From the NCBI GenBank assembly GCA_010092855.1, contig JAADYV010000300.1, positions 1 through 33,480 on the forward strand: a stretch of 33,480 bases of DNA, given 5' to 3'. Below, piece by piece: positions 25,679-33,480 of this stretch. Both the position numbers and the translations under genes were made by a program. Under the pieces are notes generated by a model. It was not told where the DNA came from. It did no database searches and was given only the letters and a program-made list of their open reading frames with translations. The DNA is from Chloroflexota bacterium (GTDB taxonomy: Bacteria > Chloroflexota > Anaerolineae > Aggregatilineales > Aggregatilineaceae). Position 1 is the stretch's first letter. Each line of letters begins with the position of its first letter.

Positions 25679-26050
25679 ATGCCTCATATCATTACCAGCC
25701 TGTGCCTGCGCGATGGTGCGTGCCTGGATGTTTGCCCGTCGGAAGCGATTGTGCCCGGTTTCCCGATTGCCGAGTGGCCCTGGTATTTCATCGACCAGGA
25801 CTCGTGCATCGATTGCGGCGCGTGCGTGACCGAATGTCCCTTGGAAGCGATTTTTGAAGAAGACGAAGTGCCGGACGCCTACGAAATGTCGGCAGGACAG
25901 GGCCGCGCTATTTTTGGCCAGATCACGGTCGAAAACGGCGAGCTGGTTCCCACCAAGTACGAGGGTGGCGAAGTGGTGGACCTGACGCCCGATATCCAGG
26001 TCAACTACGATTTCTTCGAAAAGGGCCCTGGTCACGACGCTGCGCCCTAA
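25679..26050 (+). CDS. Seven-cysteine ferredoxin with C-terminal extension (first of a pair)
   Basis: This small cytoplasmic electron carrier has 123 residues. The first cluster motif is C9-x2-D12-x2-C15-x3-C19-P, so an Asp stands where the second Cys of a 4Fe-4S motif would be. The second motif, DSCIDCGACVTECPLEAI, is a complete C-x2-C-x2-C-x3-CP. Seven cysteines with this layout suggest one 3Fe-4S (or Asp-ligated 4Fe-4S) and one 4Fe-4S cluster. IFEEDEVPDAYEM after the second motif resembles 7Fe ferredoxins of the Azotobacter FdI type. About 60 further residues (GGEVVDL, NYDFFEKGPGHD) form an extension shared with the next gene. GAGAGGAG precedes the ATG. The redox partner is not encoded nearby. 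Confidence 0.92.
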   Translation: MPHIITSLCLRDGACLDVCPSEAIVPGFPIAEWPWYFIDQDSCIDCGACVTECPLEAIFEEDEVPDAYEMSAGQGRAIFGQITVENGELVPTKYEGGEVVDLTPDIQVNYDFFEKGPGHDAAP

Positions 26051-26086
26051 CCGGTTCTACGCGGGGCACCGCTGGTATCGATCGAC

Positions 26087-26117
26087 GCCGCTCAAGAGGT
26101 TTTGGGCGGCTTTTTTT
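26087..26117 (+). terminator. Rho-independent terminator of ferredoxin 1
   Basis: GCCGCTCAA (26087-26095) pairs with TTGGGCGGC (26102-26110), with one G-T pair, followed by seven T. The two ferredoxin genes are therefore separately transcribed. Confidence 0.88.
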
Positions 26118-26124
26118 GCTGAAT

Positions 26125-26154
26125 TTGTCACAAGAAAAGATGTTGGGTTAAACT
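26125..26154 (+). promoter_or_regulatory. Candidate promoter of ferredoxin 2
   Basis: TTGTCA (26125-26130) and TAAACT (26149-26154) are spaced by 18 bp, about 50 bp before the ATG at 26205. TTTGTCACA here matches the sequence upstream of ferredoxin 1. Confidence 0.4.
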
Positions 26155-26204
26155 GGATCAAAGTAAATGAAATCTCTTTGGTAGGCTATTAAGGAGCGAC
26201 AACC

Positions 26205-26555
26205 ATGACCCATATCATTACCAGCCTATGCTTGCGCGATGGCGCTTGTGTGGAAGTCTGCCCGGTGGACTGCATCATCCCCGGTTTCCCCGAAAACGAA
26301 TGGCCCTGGTACTTTATTGACCCCGAAACCTGCATTGACTGCGGCGCGTGCATTCCGGAATGCCCGTTCGAGGCGATTTTTGTGGAAGACGAAGTGCCGG
26401 ATGCTTACGAGATGGCCGCCGACCAGGGGCGCATTCCCTGGGACACGAAGGTTGAGATCAAAGCCGAGGGCGGCGAAGTGGTAGACCTGACGGTTGATAT
26501 TCAGCCCAACTACGACTTCTTTGAAAAGGGCCCTGGTTACGACTCCGCGCCGTAA
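26205..26555 (+). CDS. Seven-to-eight-cysteine ferredoxin with C-terminal extension (second of a pair)
   Basis: This 116-residue paralogue of the preceding ferredoxin differs mainly in the middle and in a shorter extension. The first motif is again C-x2-D-x2-C-x3-CP (LCLRDGACVEVCP), but an extra Cys follows in PVDCII, as in many 7Fe and 8Fe ferredoxins. The second motif ETCIDCGACIPECPFEAI is complete. IFVEDEVPDAYEM and the closing NYDFFEKGPGYDSAP match its partner closely. AAGGAG precedes the ATG. The pair probably arose by duplication and may differ in potential or partner, with separate promoters and terminators allowing different expression. Confidence 0.92.
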   Translation: MTHIITSLCLRDGACVEVCPVDCIIPGFPENEWPWYFIDPETCIDCGACIPECPFEAIFVEDEVPDAYEMAADQGRIPWDTKVEIKAEGGEVVDLTVDIQPNYDFFEKGPGYDSAP

Positions 26556-26580
26556 ACACCACTTATGTGCTGAAGAATGT

Positions 26581-26612
26581 AGGGCTGTCTCGAACCAGGA
26601 CGGCCCTTTTTT
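26581..26612 (+). terminator. Rho-independent terminator of ferredoxin 2
   Basis: AGGGCTGTC (26581-26589) pairs with GACGGCCCT (26599-26607), with one T-G pair, followed by a T-run to 26612. It lies 6 bp from the stop of the convergent gene. Confidence 0.88.
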
Positions 26613-26618
26613 GTTTGA

Positions 26619-27512
26619 TCACACTGCTAATAGCGCTTCCGCGCGGGCGCACTCTTCCTCATCGCCTTCTGTTTCACACAGCGCCAGCGCTTGCTGCGCC
26701 AGCACCTGCGCGGCTTCCATTTCGTAGAGGTGCAGCGACTCAGCCACATCCAGCAGTTGGGGGGCGTTGTCCTGGAAGGGCATCCCGTCGTGGCGGATGA
26801 TCAGGTGGGCGGTGGCGCGAAACGCACGCCGGGCGCGGGCATCATCTTCCAGGGAAACAAACGAAACGCCGATCAGGTGGCTGAGAATCGTGATCTGGTT
26901 GGTTTGCAGATGGGCGATTTTGACCAGTGTGTCGAGATTGTCTTGCGCCAGGCGGTTGAAATCGAAGCCCACGAAACGCAGGCTGGCCCGCTTGATCCAG
27001 TTCATCTTAGGCGGCGTCATGGGCGGAATGTCCTGCGCGATGGTGACCAGGTCGGTGGCGGCAATGTCGGTCAGACGGGTGAGAGCGTGGTCCAGCCAGC
27101 GGCGGTTGGCGTCGATGTCGCCCAGCAGGCTATGCGCGTTGGCGACGGCGACATCGATGCGCACGTCGTTGATAGCATCTTCACTAGCGGCCAGCGCCTG
27201 ACTGAACGTGCGCCGCGCACGCTGGTACGGGGTCTCATCGGGATCAGGGGAATCAGACTCCAACTGGGCGGCTTCCTGGCGGTGCAAGACCCGGGCGGTG
27301 TGCAGCTTCAGGATGCTGTCGATCAGTGAGCGGTCGTCGTTGGTGCTTTCGCCATCCAGCGCCGCGCGGAAGGTCGCGCGGTTTTCGGGCGTGAGTGAGT
27401 CTGCATGGTCGGCTAACCAATCTTCCAGAATTTGCAGCGCGTCGTCCAGGCTGTGCTCCCCGCTGAGCACGAGGCTGGTCAGGCTCATGATGCGGTCCAG
27501 TAGGGGGTTCAT
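26619..27512 (-). CDS. Uncharacterised helical protein
   Basis: I do not recognise this protein of about 297 residues. It has no signal peptide or membrane segment. It is rich in Ala, Leu, Asp and Arg, and predicted to be mostly helical. Segments such as ALQILEDWLADHADSL, YQRARRTFSQALAASEDAI, VANAHSLLGDIDANRRWLDH and EMEAAQVLAQQALALCE have the spacing of TPR-like repeats, though none is a clean match. One less regular stretch, KRASLRFVGFDFNRL, sits in the middle. The ATG at 27512 follows AAGGG by 10 bp and gives MNPLLDRIMSLTSLVL; an open frame extends 28 codons further but looks non-coding. It is convergent with ferredoxin 2 and divergent from the propeller protein. A scaffold or adaptor role would be a guess. 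Confidence 0.75.
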   Translation of the reverse strand: MNPLLDRIMSLTSLVLSGEHSLDDALQILEDWLADHADSLTPENRATFRAALDGESTNDDRSLIDSILKLHTARVLHRQEAAQLESDSPDPDETPYQRARRTFSQALAASEDAINDVRIDVAVANAHSLLGDIDANRRWLDHALTRLTDIAATDLVTIAQDIPPMTPPKMNWIKRASLRFVGFDFNRLAQDNLDTLVKIAHLQTNQITILSHLIGVSFVSLEDDARARRAFRATAHLIIRHDGMPFQDNAPQLLDVAESLHLYEMEAAQVLAQQALALCETEGDEEECARAEALLAV

Positions 27513-27629
27513 GCAGCGGATTCCCTTCACCCGTCGATGAAACGTTGATCGTGTCCAATCCTGGCCTGATTGTACCGCAAAAAACCGGGCTGCCATCCAC
27601 TGAGACCACAGCCAGTCAAAGCCTTGAAC

Positions 27630-27658
27630 TTGTTAATATTTTAATATAGTCTATAATT
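27630..27658 (+). promoter_or_regulatory. Strong promoter of the propeller-protein gene
   Basis: TTGTTA (27630-27635) and a perfect TATAAT (27653-27658) are spaced by 17 bp in a very AT-rich stretch. The start site would be about 20 bp before the ATG at 27684, so the leader is very short. Confidence 0.7.
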
Positions 27659-27683
27659 ATCATAAAAATAATGGGAGGTGCGT

Positions 27684-29267
27684 ATGCGGTTACTGAGTTG
27701 GGTAGTTATAGCGGGCTTGCTGTCAGTGGTCATGCTTGTGCCTGGGACAGGAGCTGTCAGTCATGCCCAGGATGATACGCTGGTTATCTTCCAGGAAATG
27801 GACGAATCGATGTATGACGACGCGAACGGGCCTTTGTACTGCGTGCCACTGGCGGGAGGTGAGACTGTCCAGTTGACGCCGGATGAAGTCAAGATCGTCG
27901 AGTTTGAGGTGACTGACAGCGGCTACATTGTCTACCTTGATGACCAGGATGCCTTGTTTAGCGTTCCAGTAACGGGCGGTTCTGTTGTCGCCCTGTCAGG
28001 TAACAATGTGCGCCCGGATTATCGCGTGTCGGGCAATGGAGAATACGTCGTTTATGTACAGGACCTCGTGCTTTACAGCGCACCGGTTGTCGGAGGAGAC
28101 CCGATTCGGTTGAGTCCGGAAGGGTTAGAAATGTACTCGGAGCCTTACGGGTTGCAGAGTAACTTCATAATCAGTCCAGACAACCAGCATGTGGTGTTTA
28201 CCGCGACTGAAACGCCATCAGGCCGCAGCCCGAATCGTATCTTTCAGCTTTACACGGTGCCGATTGGCGGGGGAGAAGCGATCCAGCTTAACTCGCGCTT
28301 GAGTTCGGGCGGGAATGTGACCTCGTTTACAATAGCGCCAGATGCGGCTATGGTTGTTTACCGGGCGGACCAGGTCTCCGACGAAGCATTTGGATTGTTT
28401 AGTGTGCCAACAGCCGGTGGGGAAGTGACACAGTTGACTCCCAATGATCTGCAGGCGTCACGTTGGACGCGCTACATGATCCTGGCGAACAACCGGGTCG
28501 TGTTTTACATTCCTGAGCGTGATACCGTGTTTGCGGTAGATATGGCGGGCGGAGAAGTGGTCGAATTGGCCGATGATAACTGGCGGGCTTGGCAGTGGAC
28601 CGCAGCCGCAGCCGACGACGGCAGTGTCATTGTACCTTCCGAAACCATTGATGGGCTGGTGTTTAATCAGTTTCCGAGTACCGGGGGGAGTGTTACCCTG
28701 GAGATCGCGACCCAGTCTTCTGGTCACTTCCGGCAGTTACCTGATGGGAGTATGCTGATTGGGCATCGGTTTCCTGAGATTGGCGGATGGGATGAAGCCG
28801 CTATCTATCGCTATCCGGCTGATGGTGGCGATTTCGAAGTTGTTGGGTGGCGTGTACGCGAGGTAAGCGGGGACGAAATCTATTTTCCAACCCGCGAAAG
28901 TTGGAACTATTACGCGGTTTTGAGTCCGGACAACCAATATCTTGTTACATATGGTCGTGTAGATGAAGAACTGCCCGTTCCGCAATTTTTCAGCGTTTAC
29001 CTCCCCACCAACGAATGGGCCCGGTTGAGTGAAGTTTCGGGCAGCAGCGGCTTCGGCGGCGTCATGTTCCGAATCACTGCGGACAGCACTCGGGTAGTTT
29101 ATCTCAATGATGAGGACGATCAGGAAATTGGCGATCTGTATACCGTGCCGATTGTGGGTGGTGATGTGGTGCGGTTGACAACCGATGATACGATGGGTGT
29201 GGTTGATTTCCAGCTTTACCCGCGTGGAACACCCTGGCATATCTCTGACCGGGGATATCGACCATAA
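27684..29267 (+). CDS. Secreted TolB/PD40-like beta-propeller protein
   Basis: The protein has about 527 residues with a Sec signal peptide (MRLLSWVVIAGLLSVVML, cut near SHAQ). The rest is built of about nine blade-like repeats with a pattern such as LYSAPVVGGDPIRLSPEG: a Leu-Tyr/Phe-x-Val-Pro turn, two Gly, then Val/Ile-x-Leu. Further examples are LFSVPTAGGEVTQLTPND and LYTVPIVGGDVVRLTTDD. FIISPDNQHVVFTA-type strands lie between them, as in TolB and PD40 propellers. No catalytic domain is attached. The ATG at 27684 follows GGGAGG by 5 bp; the GTG at 27678 would place the ribosome site too close. The codon usage is less GC-rich than its neighbours. The function is probably ligand or protein binding outside the cell. 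Confidence 0.85.
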   Translation: MRLLSWVVIAGLLSVVMLVPGTGAVSHAQDDTLVIFQEMDESMYDDANGPLYCVPLAGGETVQLTPDEVKIVEFEVTDSGYIVYLDDQDALFSVPVTGGSVVALSGNNVRPDYRVSGNGEYVVYVQDLVLYSAPVVGGDPIRLSPEGLEMYSEPYGLQSNFIISPDNQHVVFTATETPSGRSPNRIFQLYTVPIGGGEAIQLNSRLSSGGNVTSFTIAPDAAMVVYRADQVSDEAFGLFSVPTAGGEVTQLTPNDLQASRWTRYMILANNRVVFYIPERDTVFAVDMAGGEVVELADDNWRAWQWTAAAADDGSVIVPSETIDGLVFNQFPSTGGSVTLEIATQSSGHFRQLPDGSMLIGHRFPEIGGWDEAAIYRYPADGGDFEVVGWRVREVSGDEIYFPTRESWNYYAVLSPDNQYLVTYGRVDEELPVPQFFSVYLPTNEWARLSEVSGSSGFGGVMFRITADSTRVVYLNDEDDQEIGDLYTVPIVGGDVVRLTTDDTMGVVDFQLYPRGTPWHISDRGYRP

Positions 29268-29273
29268 TGGTTG

Positions 29274-29304
29274 AGGCCGGGTTCTTTCGCCCGGCCTTTG
29301 TTGT
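29274..29304 (+). terminator. Terminator of the propeller-protein gene
   Basis: AGGCCGGG (29274-29281) pairs perfectly with CCCGGCCT (29290-29297) across an 8-nt loop, followed by TTGTTGTT, an imperfect T-run. Confidence 0.75.
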
Positions 29305-29372
29305 TCAAAGTGACTCCCTATCGCGGTCGTTGCTTCGGGATTGGATAATCGGCGCTATCCGACGCACGCGGC

Positions 29373-31121
29373 CTATTCGCGGTAGAGCTGGTCGTAGCGC
29401 AGCAGGAAGTTGGGTTCGACCAGCACGCCGCTGATGTCATCCCAGGCCAACACTTGAATGTCATCCTGCCAGACCGGGATCAGGGCATATTCGTTATACA
29501 GCAGGCGGCTGACTTCCCGGTAGAGTTGGCCTTGCGCGGCGGGATCATCCAGCAAGGCGGCATCTTCCAGACGGCTGTCAAACTCGTCACGGCTGAAGGC
29601 CCCATTGCTGGGCAGGGGTTGGCTGGAATGGGCCAGCGGCCACAGGTAGGCGTGCGGATGGGGCACAATTGGCGTCCAGGCGAACAGCGCGATTTGCAGC
29701 CTGCCGTTGGAAAGCTCATTGGCAAAGTCCTGGGCGCTGCCCTGCGAAACTGAGGCGTTCCGTGCGCCTCGGTTGATGTAATCGGTGGGGGTGAAGCTTT
29801 CGCTGGCGAGTTCGTCCGCCGCCGCCGCGTACAACACGCCATAGCTGCTCTGGGATGCGAACAGGCTAAAAGCGAGCCGGTTTTGGTCGTTATTGTTATT
29901 GTATCCGGCCTCGATTAGCTTTTCATTCGCACTATCGACGTCCGGCACCATCGGCCAGATGTCTTCGTAAGCGTCCGGAAACAGCGTCGGGACCACGCTG
30001 GTGAGAGGGGTGGCGTTGCCTTCGAGGTACACATCGGTCACGCTGGGGCGGTCAACCAACAGCGTGACCGCCTCGCGCACCTGGGGGACGGAAAATGGTC
30101 TGCGAGGAAGGGTGCTGATAGTGGGTCGGGAGCTGGTGGTCTCGTCTTCGTAGACCTCCTCCGAGTGGTTCATGTAGACATAATACACGCGCGTGCTGGG
30201 TACCTTGCTGATGGTCAGGCCCGCGATGTTGGCGTCTTCTAGTTCCAGCACATGGCCCAGGTACAGGCTGCGCCACGCGATGTCGATCTCGCGATCGCGG
30301 ATTGCGTTGCGCAGGTCCTGGGAGCGGGGGTAGGCGCGCAGCACGATGGTCTCGGTGCGGGCGGCGGGACCATAGCGATAGTCCGGGTTGGCCCGCAGCA
30401 CCAGTTCTTCACCATACGCGAATGAGGCGAGTTGGTAGGGGCCGTTGCCGATCAACTCCGACGAGTTCACGGGATCAAAACGTGCTTCGTTGTTGGGCAG
30501 GTTAGGATGCACCGGGAAGTACGGTGGCAGCGCCAGCAGCGCCAGGAAGTAGGGCGTTGGTTGTTTGAGCCGGAACACGAGTTCGCGCTCGCCATTGGCC
30601 TGGAAGTTGTCTATGTAAGGCGTGATAGCCTGGACTGCGCCGGTGCCCAGGTTCTGGGCGCGCACCAGCGAGTCGGCGAAAATCTGGGCCGTGATAGGCG
30701 TGCCGTCATCAAAGGCGGCGTCTTCGCGCAGTGTGAAGGTATAGGTCAGCCGGTCATCGCTGATGTCCACTGCTTCGGCCAGCGCCAGCTCGTAACCATA
30801 CACGCCGATGATGTCGTCGTCGTTGGCGGGATCATATTCGGCCAGGGCTGAGGTGGTGAACGCACCCGGTTTCTGGCGTACCAGGCCAGTGTAGAGGTGC
30901 TGCAGCACCTCCCACGAGGTGAAATCATAGGCGTCGCCGGGATCAAGACTGCGCGGCAGGGCAGTAAAGCCGATCACGATCGTGTCTGAGTCTTGCACAG
31001 GGTCCCCACTCTGGGCAGGGTCCGCGGCCTGGGCAGGGTTGATCACCAGCACGGATGAAAACGCTCCGGCAGCAAGCGTCAGGAGTAAACACAACGTCGA
31101 TACACGACGCAAAACAGGCAT
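29373..31121 (-). CDS. ABC transporter solute-binding protein, family 5 (peptide/oligosaccharide type)
   Basis: The 582-residue protein binds peptides, nickel or oligosaccharides for an ABC importer in known relatives. It has a Sec signal peptide (MPVLRRVSTLCLLLTLAAG to about PAQA) followed by TIVIGFTALPRSLDPGDAYD, the typical start of the domain. Other family blocks are LYTGLVR, YTFTLREDAAFDDGTPITA with DSLVRAQN, LIGNGPYQLASF, VREAVTLLVDRPSV and YNEYALIPVWQDD near the end. The signal peptide does not carry a clear lipobox cysteine. GGAGG lies 8 bp before the ATG. As with the family-3 protein at the left, no permease or ATPase gene is adjacent, so its transporter is encoded elsewhere. A repeat element lies just upstream. 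Confidence 0.88.
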   Translation of the reverse strand: MPVLRRVSTLCLLLTLAAGAFSSVLVINPAQAADPAQSGDPVQDSDTIVIGFTALPRSLDPGDAYDFTSWEVLQHLYTGLVRQKPGAFTTSALAEYDPANDDDIIGVYGYELALAEAVDISDDRLTYTFTLREDAAFDDGTPITAQIFADSLVRAQNLGTGAVQAITPYIDNFQANGERELVFRLKQPTPYFLALLALPPYFPVHPNLPNNEARFDPVNSSELIGNGPYQLASFAYGEELVLRANPDYRYGPAARTETIVLRAYPRSQDLRNAIRDREIDIAWRSLYLGHVLELEDANIAGLTISKVPSTRVYYVYMNHSEEVYEDETTSSRPTISTLPRRPFSVPQVREAVTLLVDRPSVTDVYLEGNATPLTSVVPTLFPDAYEDIWPMVPDVDSANEKLIEAGYNNNNDQNRLAFSLFASQSSYGVLYAAAADELASESFTPTDYINRGARNASVSQGSAQDFANELSNGRLQIALFAWTPIVPHPHAYLWPLAHSSQPLPSNGAFSRDEFDSRLEDAALLDDPAAQGQLYREVSRLLYNEYALIPVWQDDIQVLAWDDISGVLVEPNFLLRYDQLYRE

Positions 31122-31154
31122 AGGTAAGCCTCCAACAAGTCGTGGGTAAAAATA

Positions 31155-31259
31155 CAGTTGTTGGTGATTGGTGGTTAGTTCTGGGCCAGTGCTTAAGTGG
31201 CTACGAGCGCCAGGTTCTGCAACGCACTAAACAACCAAAAACCAATATGGAAGAACCAC
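31155..31259. repeat. GTTGTTGGT-type intergenic repeat with inverted partner
   Basis: CAGTTGTTGGTGATTGGTGG begins at 31155. A complement-rich partner (ACTAAACAACCAAAAACCAA from 31226, ending GAACCAC at 31259) follows. The same pairing, with the same direction, is found in the atpC-mreB gap at 21373-21402 and 21631-21660. This is a dispersed low-complexity intergenic repeat. Confidence 0.5.
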
Positions 31260-31302
31260 AGACTATCAGCCTGGTCCGTAAGTTATACGCAGCCCAGGCC
31301 GA

Positions 31303-32412
31303 TCATTGTCCCTCCCCAGGCGATGGGCCAAGCAGGGGCGTGGGGTCTATGATAACCGAATCCTGGAAAATCATGTAGTGTAGATCGGGGGAAAGGTGTG
31401 GGTTCCAGCGCGCGATCAGGTCGCCCTTGTGCACTTCGTCACTGTCCTGTACCAGCCACTCGTTCACGCCGGAGATGACGACGGTGGCCTGCGACGCACG
31501 GTTGGCGATCTGGATGCGCGTGCCGTAGACGGCGGTCCAGCGCATGACGTTAATCTCGCCGTCGAGCGTGGCATATACGTCAAGCGCATTATCGGGCGTT
31601 AGCGCTGCCAGGGCTGTGTCGTCCAGCCCCAATGTGATCGCAGGCTGGGGCAGGCTTTCGGTGGAATCGGCAAACGTCGTCACGATCTCGATGCCCGGTT
31701 CGCGCACGGGCCACCCGCTTGGCAGCGAGGGGGGCACATCGGGCGGCGTGCGCTCGTCCCAGTCCAGCCCAAAGGTCAGGAACAGCCACTCGGCAGCGTT
31801 CACGGCGGGCGGCTCTACGTTTTGCAACAGCGACCCGCGCGGCCCGATGGCGAAGTGCAGGTGCGGCTCGATAAACTGCGCGGCCTGCCCGGTGTTACCC
31901 ATTGCGCCAATCGGCTGCCCGGCATAGACGCGCGCACCATCCGCCACCCAGCGCGCGCTCATGTGCCCGTAGTAGTAATCCAGGCCATCGTCGCCTTGGA
32001 GGATGCAGCCGGTGCCGCCTGCTTCGCCGTCATAGGCGAAGACCGTCCCGCTGGTCATTGCGACGAGGGGGGCGCTGGTGACGGCCAGGAATTCGTCGTA
32101 ATCCAGCCCGAACCGCGCTTCGATATCGACGGCGTTGGTGCCGTCCCAATGGTAGCGCGTCCAGGTGTACAGCGTGGGAGCAGCGGCCACCGGGAAGGCA
32201 TAGGTGCGGTTGCTGTTGAAGGTGATTTCCCCAATGCCAAGTGAGTCCGGCGTGGGCAGGGTGGGGAGGGCTGGGGTGGGCGTTGCGGTTGCGGGCTGGG
32301 TAGCAGCGGCCAGACCAGGAGCCAGCAACAACCCGGCCAGGATCAACAATAGCAGGGGCAAAAGATGTTTTACCCCTGCCTGATATGGTGGGTGTGTGCC
32401 GGAACCATTCAC
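31303..32412 (-). CDS. Secreted M23-family peptidase (LytM type)
   Basis: M23 zinc peptidases cut peptide cross-links of peptidoglycan or other glycine-rich peptides. The 369-residue protein has an N-terminal export segment (HLLPLLLLILAGLLLAPGLA) and a Thr/Pro-rich linker. The peptidase domain, about 85-205, keeps the usual zinc and catalytic residues: His and Asp in YHWDGTNAVDI, YYGHMS and the HxH of EPHLHFAIG, with GQPIGAMGNTGQ before it. A second all-beta part follows to the end (about 250-369) and is not recognised. The start is GTG at 32412, 15 bp after the flotillin stop, so the two probably form an operon. The ribosome site is weak and translational coupling is possible. It joins the amidase at 13048 as a second wall-active enzyme. 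Confidence 0.86.
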   Translation of the reverse strand: MNGSGTHPPYQAGVKHLLPLLLLILAGLLLAPGLAAATQPATATPTPALPTLPTPDSLGIGEITFNSNRTYAFPVAAAPTLYTWTRYHWDGTNAVDIEARFGLDYDEFLAVTSAPLVAMTSGTVFAYDGEAGGTGCILQGDDGLDYYYGHMSARWVADGARVYAGQPIGAMGNTGQAAQFIEPHLHFAIGPRGSLLQNVEPPAVNAAEWLFLTFGLDWDERTPPDVPPSLPSGWPVREPGIEIVTTFADSTESLPQPAITLGLDDTALAALTPDNALDVYATLDGEINVMRWTAVYGTRIQIANRASQATVVISGVNEWLVQDSDEVHKGDLIARWNPHLSPDLHYMIFQDSVIIDPTPLLGPSPGEGQ

Positions 32413-32427
32413 AGCCTGGCGCGCGTG

Positions 32428-33480
32428 TTACTTGTCTTCGCTGTCGGCGGGCTTCGGCTGGCTGCCCATCACGCCCGGCAGCGAACTGATTGCGGCGGTC
32501 AGGTCCACGCCGGTCAGCGCTTCGACGGTGGCGGGCACCTGGGCGATGATGCTGGCGATGTCGCCGCTGATCTTGGAGGCACCAGCACCCGCGCCGTCGC
32601 CGTTGCTGATCACGACGATGCGGTCGGTCTTGGAGAGCGGCTGGGCGATGGCGGCAGCGACTTCCGGCAGCGCGTTGATGAGCTGCTGGATGATGGCGGC
32701 CTGGTTATAGTCTTGCCACGCAGCGGCCTTCTTTTCCATCGCTTCGGCTTCGGCCAGACCCTTCTGGCGGATAACTTCGGCTGCGGCCAGACCCTGCGCT
32801 TTCTCGGCATCCGCTTCCGCTTCACCGCGCGCGCGAATGGCGTTGGCTTCACCGTTGGCGCGGGCTTCGATCTCATAGCGTTCGGCGTTGGCCAGCGTCT
32901 CGACCTCGTACTGCTTGGCTTCGGCGGGCTTGCGCACCGTCGCTTCGAGTTCCTTTTCGCGGCGCAGCGCTTCCTGCTCCTGTACCTGGATCTGCTTCTG
33001 TTTCTCGATGATGTCGATCTGCACTTCTTCGGCGCGGATGGTCTGGTTGGTGATCTTGTCTTGCAGCGTACCGGCCAGGTTCGCTTCGGTCTGCTTACGG
33101 GAGACTTCGTTGTCGTAAGCGGCCTGCTGGAGCTGGTAGTCGCGGCGCGCTTCGGCTTCTTTGGTGGCGGCGACCTGCTCGGCGATGGTCGCGTCCCGCT
33201 TGACTTCAGCAATGCGCGGGCGGCCCAATGCGTCGAGATAACCTTCTTTGTCGCGCACATCTTTGATCACGAAGGTGTCGATGCCCAACCCCATGTTGGC
33301 CAGGTCACCGGCGGAAACGTCCTGCACGCTCTGGGCAAAAATATCGCGTTCGCGGTAGATCTGCTCTACGGACAGTGTACCGATGATGGCGCGCAGATGA
33401 CCGGCCAGCGTTTCGTGGGCAACGTTGATGATCTCAGCGCGTGACTTGGAGAGGAACCGTTCGGCGGCAGTGCGGATCGA
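32428..33480 (-). CDS. Flotillin/SPFH-domain protein, N-terminus beyond the right edge
   Basis: Flotillins are membrane scaffold proteins that organise ordered lipid regions. About 350 residues are visible; the N-terminal membrane anchor and the first part of the SPFH domain lie outside. The visible start, AAERFLSKSRAEIINVAHET, followed by LRAIIGTLSVEQIYRERDIF, MGLGIDTFVIKDV and YLDALGRPRIAEVKRDA, matches the end of the SPFH domain. Then comes the long Glu/Ala-rich coiled coil (AEADAEKAQGLAAAEVIRQ) typical of flotillins. The tail has SKTDRIVVISNGDG and ends in a charged, Pro-containing segment. It reads through to the right edge in frame. It precedes the M23 peptidase by 15 bp, so it is likely co-transcribed and may organise that enzyme's site of action. 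Confidence 0.92.
   Translation of the reverse strand, partial: SIRTAAERFLSKSRAEIINVAHETLAGHLRAIIGTLSVEQIYRERDIFAQSVQDVSAGDLANMGLGIDTFVIKDVRDKEGYLDALGRPRIAEVKRDATIAEQVAATKEAEARRDYQLQQAAYDNEVSRKQTEANLAGTLQDKITNQTIRAEEVQIDIIEKQKQIQVQEQEALRREKELEATVRKPAEAKQYEVETLANAERYEIEARANGEANAIRARGEAEADAEKAQGLAAAEVIRQKGLAEAEAMEKKAAAWQDYNQAAIIQQLINALPEVAAAIAQPLSKTDRIVVISNGDGAGAGASKISGDIASIIAQVPATVEALTGVDLTAAISSLPGVMGSQPKPADSEDK

Overview
The window is GC-rich bacterial chromosome with densely packed housekeeping genes. The gene content suggests a member of the Chloroflexota, probably of Anaerolineae type. This is inference from a mixture of signals: tandem seven-cysteine ferredoxins, a Rex redox repressor, a lone MreB-like protein, many secreted proteins with Thr/Pro-rich linkers, an LPSTG-ended surface protein, a Tat-exported PGRP-type amidase and intergenic REP-like palindromes. 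No 16S rRNA, tRNA, CRISPR array, transposase or integrase is visible, so the assignment cannot be settled from this window.

Left part (1-4679). A minus-strand run reads obg (ribosome-associated GTPase), a 490-bp gap holding a large imperfect inverted repeat, nadD (NAD synthesis), a double-domain family-3 solute-binding protein overlapping nadD, and the signal-peptide end of another secreted protein cut by the left edge. An orphan membrane PAS histidine kinase runs the other way from obg. Two perfect palindromes exactly 30 bp apart lie in the gap between the two genes.

4680-13047. After the kinase come a solitary beta-class adenine/cytosine-N4 type DNA methyltransferase, a trans-polyprenyl diphosphate synthase and a GbsR/MarR-type regulator, all on the minus strand. 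The last two share an operator-like sequence at the same place next to their -10 boxes. A strong promoter then drives an 1148-residue surface protein with nine beta-repeats, two DUF11 domains and an LPSTG/TM/RR tail, ended by a clear terminator.

13048-21821. A Tat-signal amidase (minus), rex with a likely Rex box, a VanZ-like protein (minus) and proC precede the F1 ATP synthase operon atpA-atpG-atpD-atpC. That operon lacks atpH and all F0 genes, so F0 must be encoded elsewhere. REP-like palindromes and a GTTGTTGGT-type intergenic repeat occur in the gaps.

21822-33480. An MreB paralogue with altered nucleotide-site residues is followed, convergently, by a 5'-nucleotidase-fold protein missing several metal and catalytic residues. 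Next come Fe/Mn superoxide dismutase, two tandem ferredoxins, an unrecognised helical protein, a secreted beta-propeller protein, a family-5 solute-binding protein, an M23 peptidase and a flotillin/SPFH protein truncated by the right edge. Rho-independent terminators end sodA, both ferredoxins and the propeller gene.

The most unusual signals are the 360-bp nested inverted repeat between obg and nadD, the two apparently inactivated enzyme-fold proteins (MreB-like and metallophosphatase-like), the shared operator between the prenyl synthase and its neighbouring regulator, and the LPSTG surface protein. I do not see a clearly new defence or mobile system.
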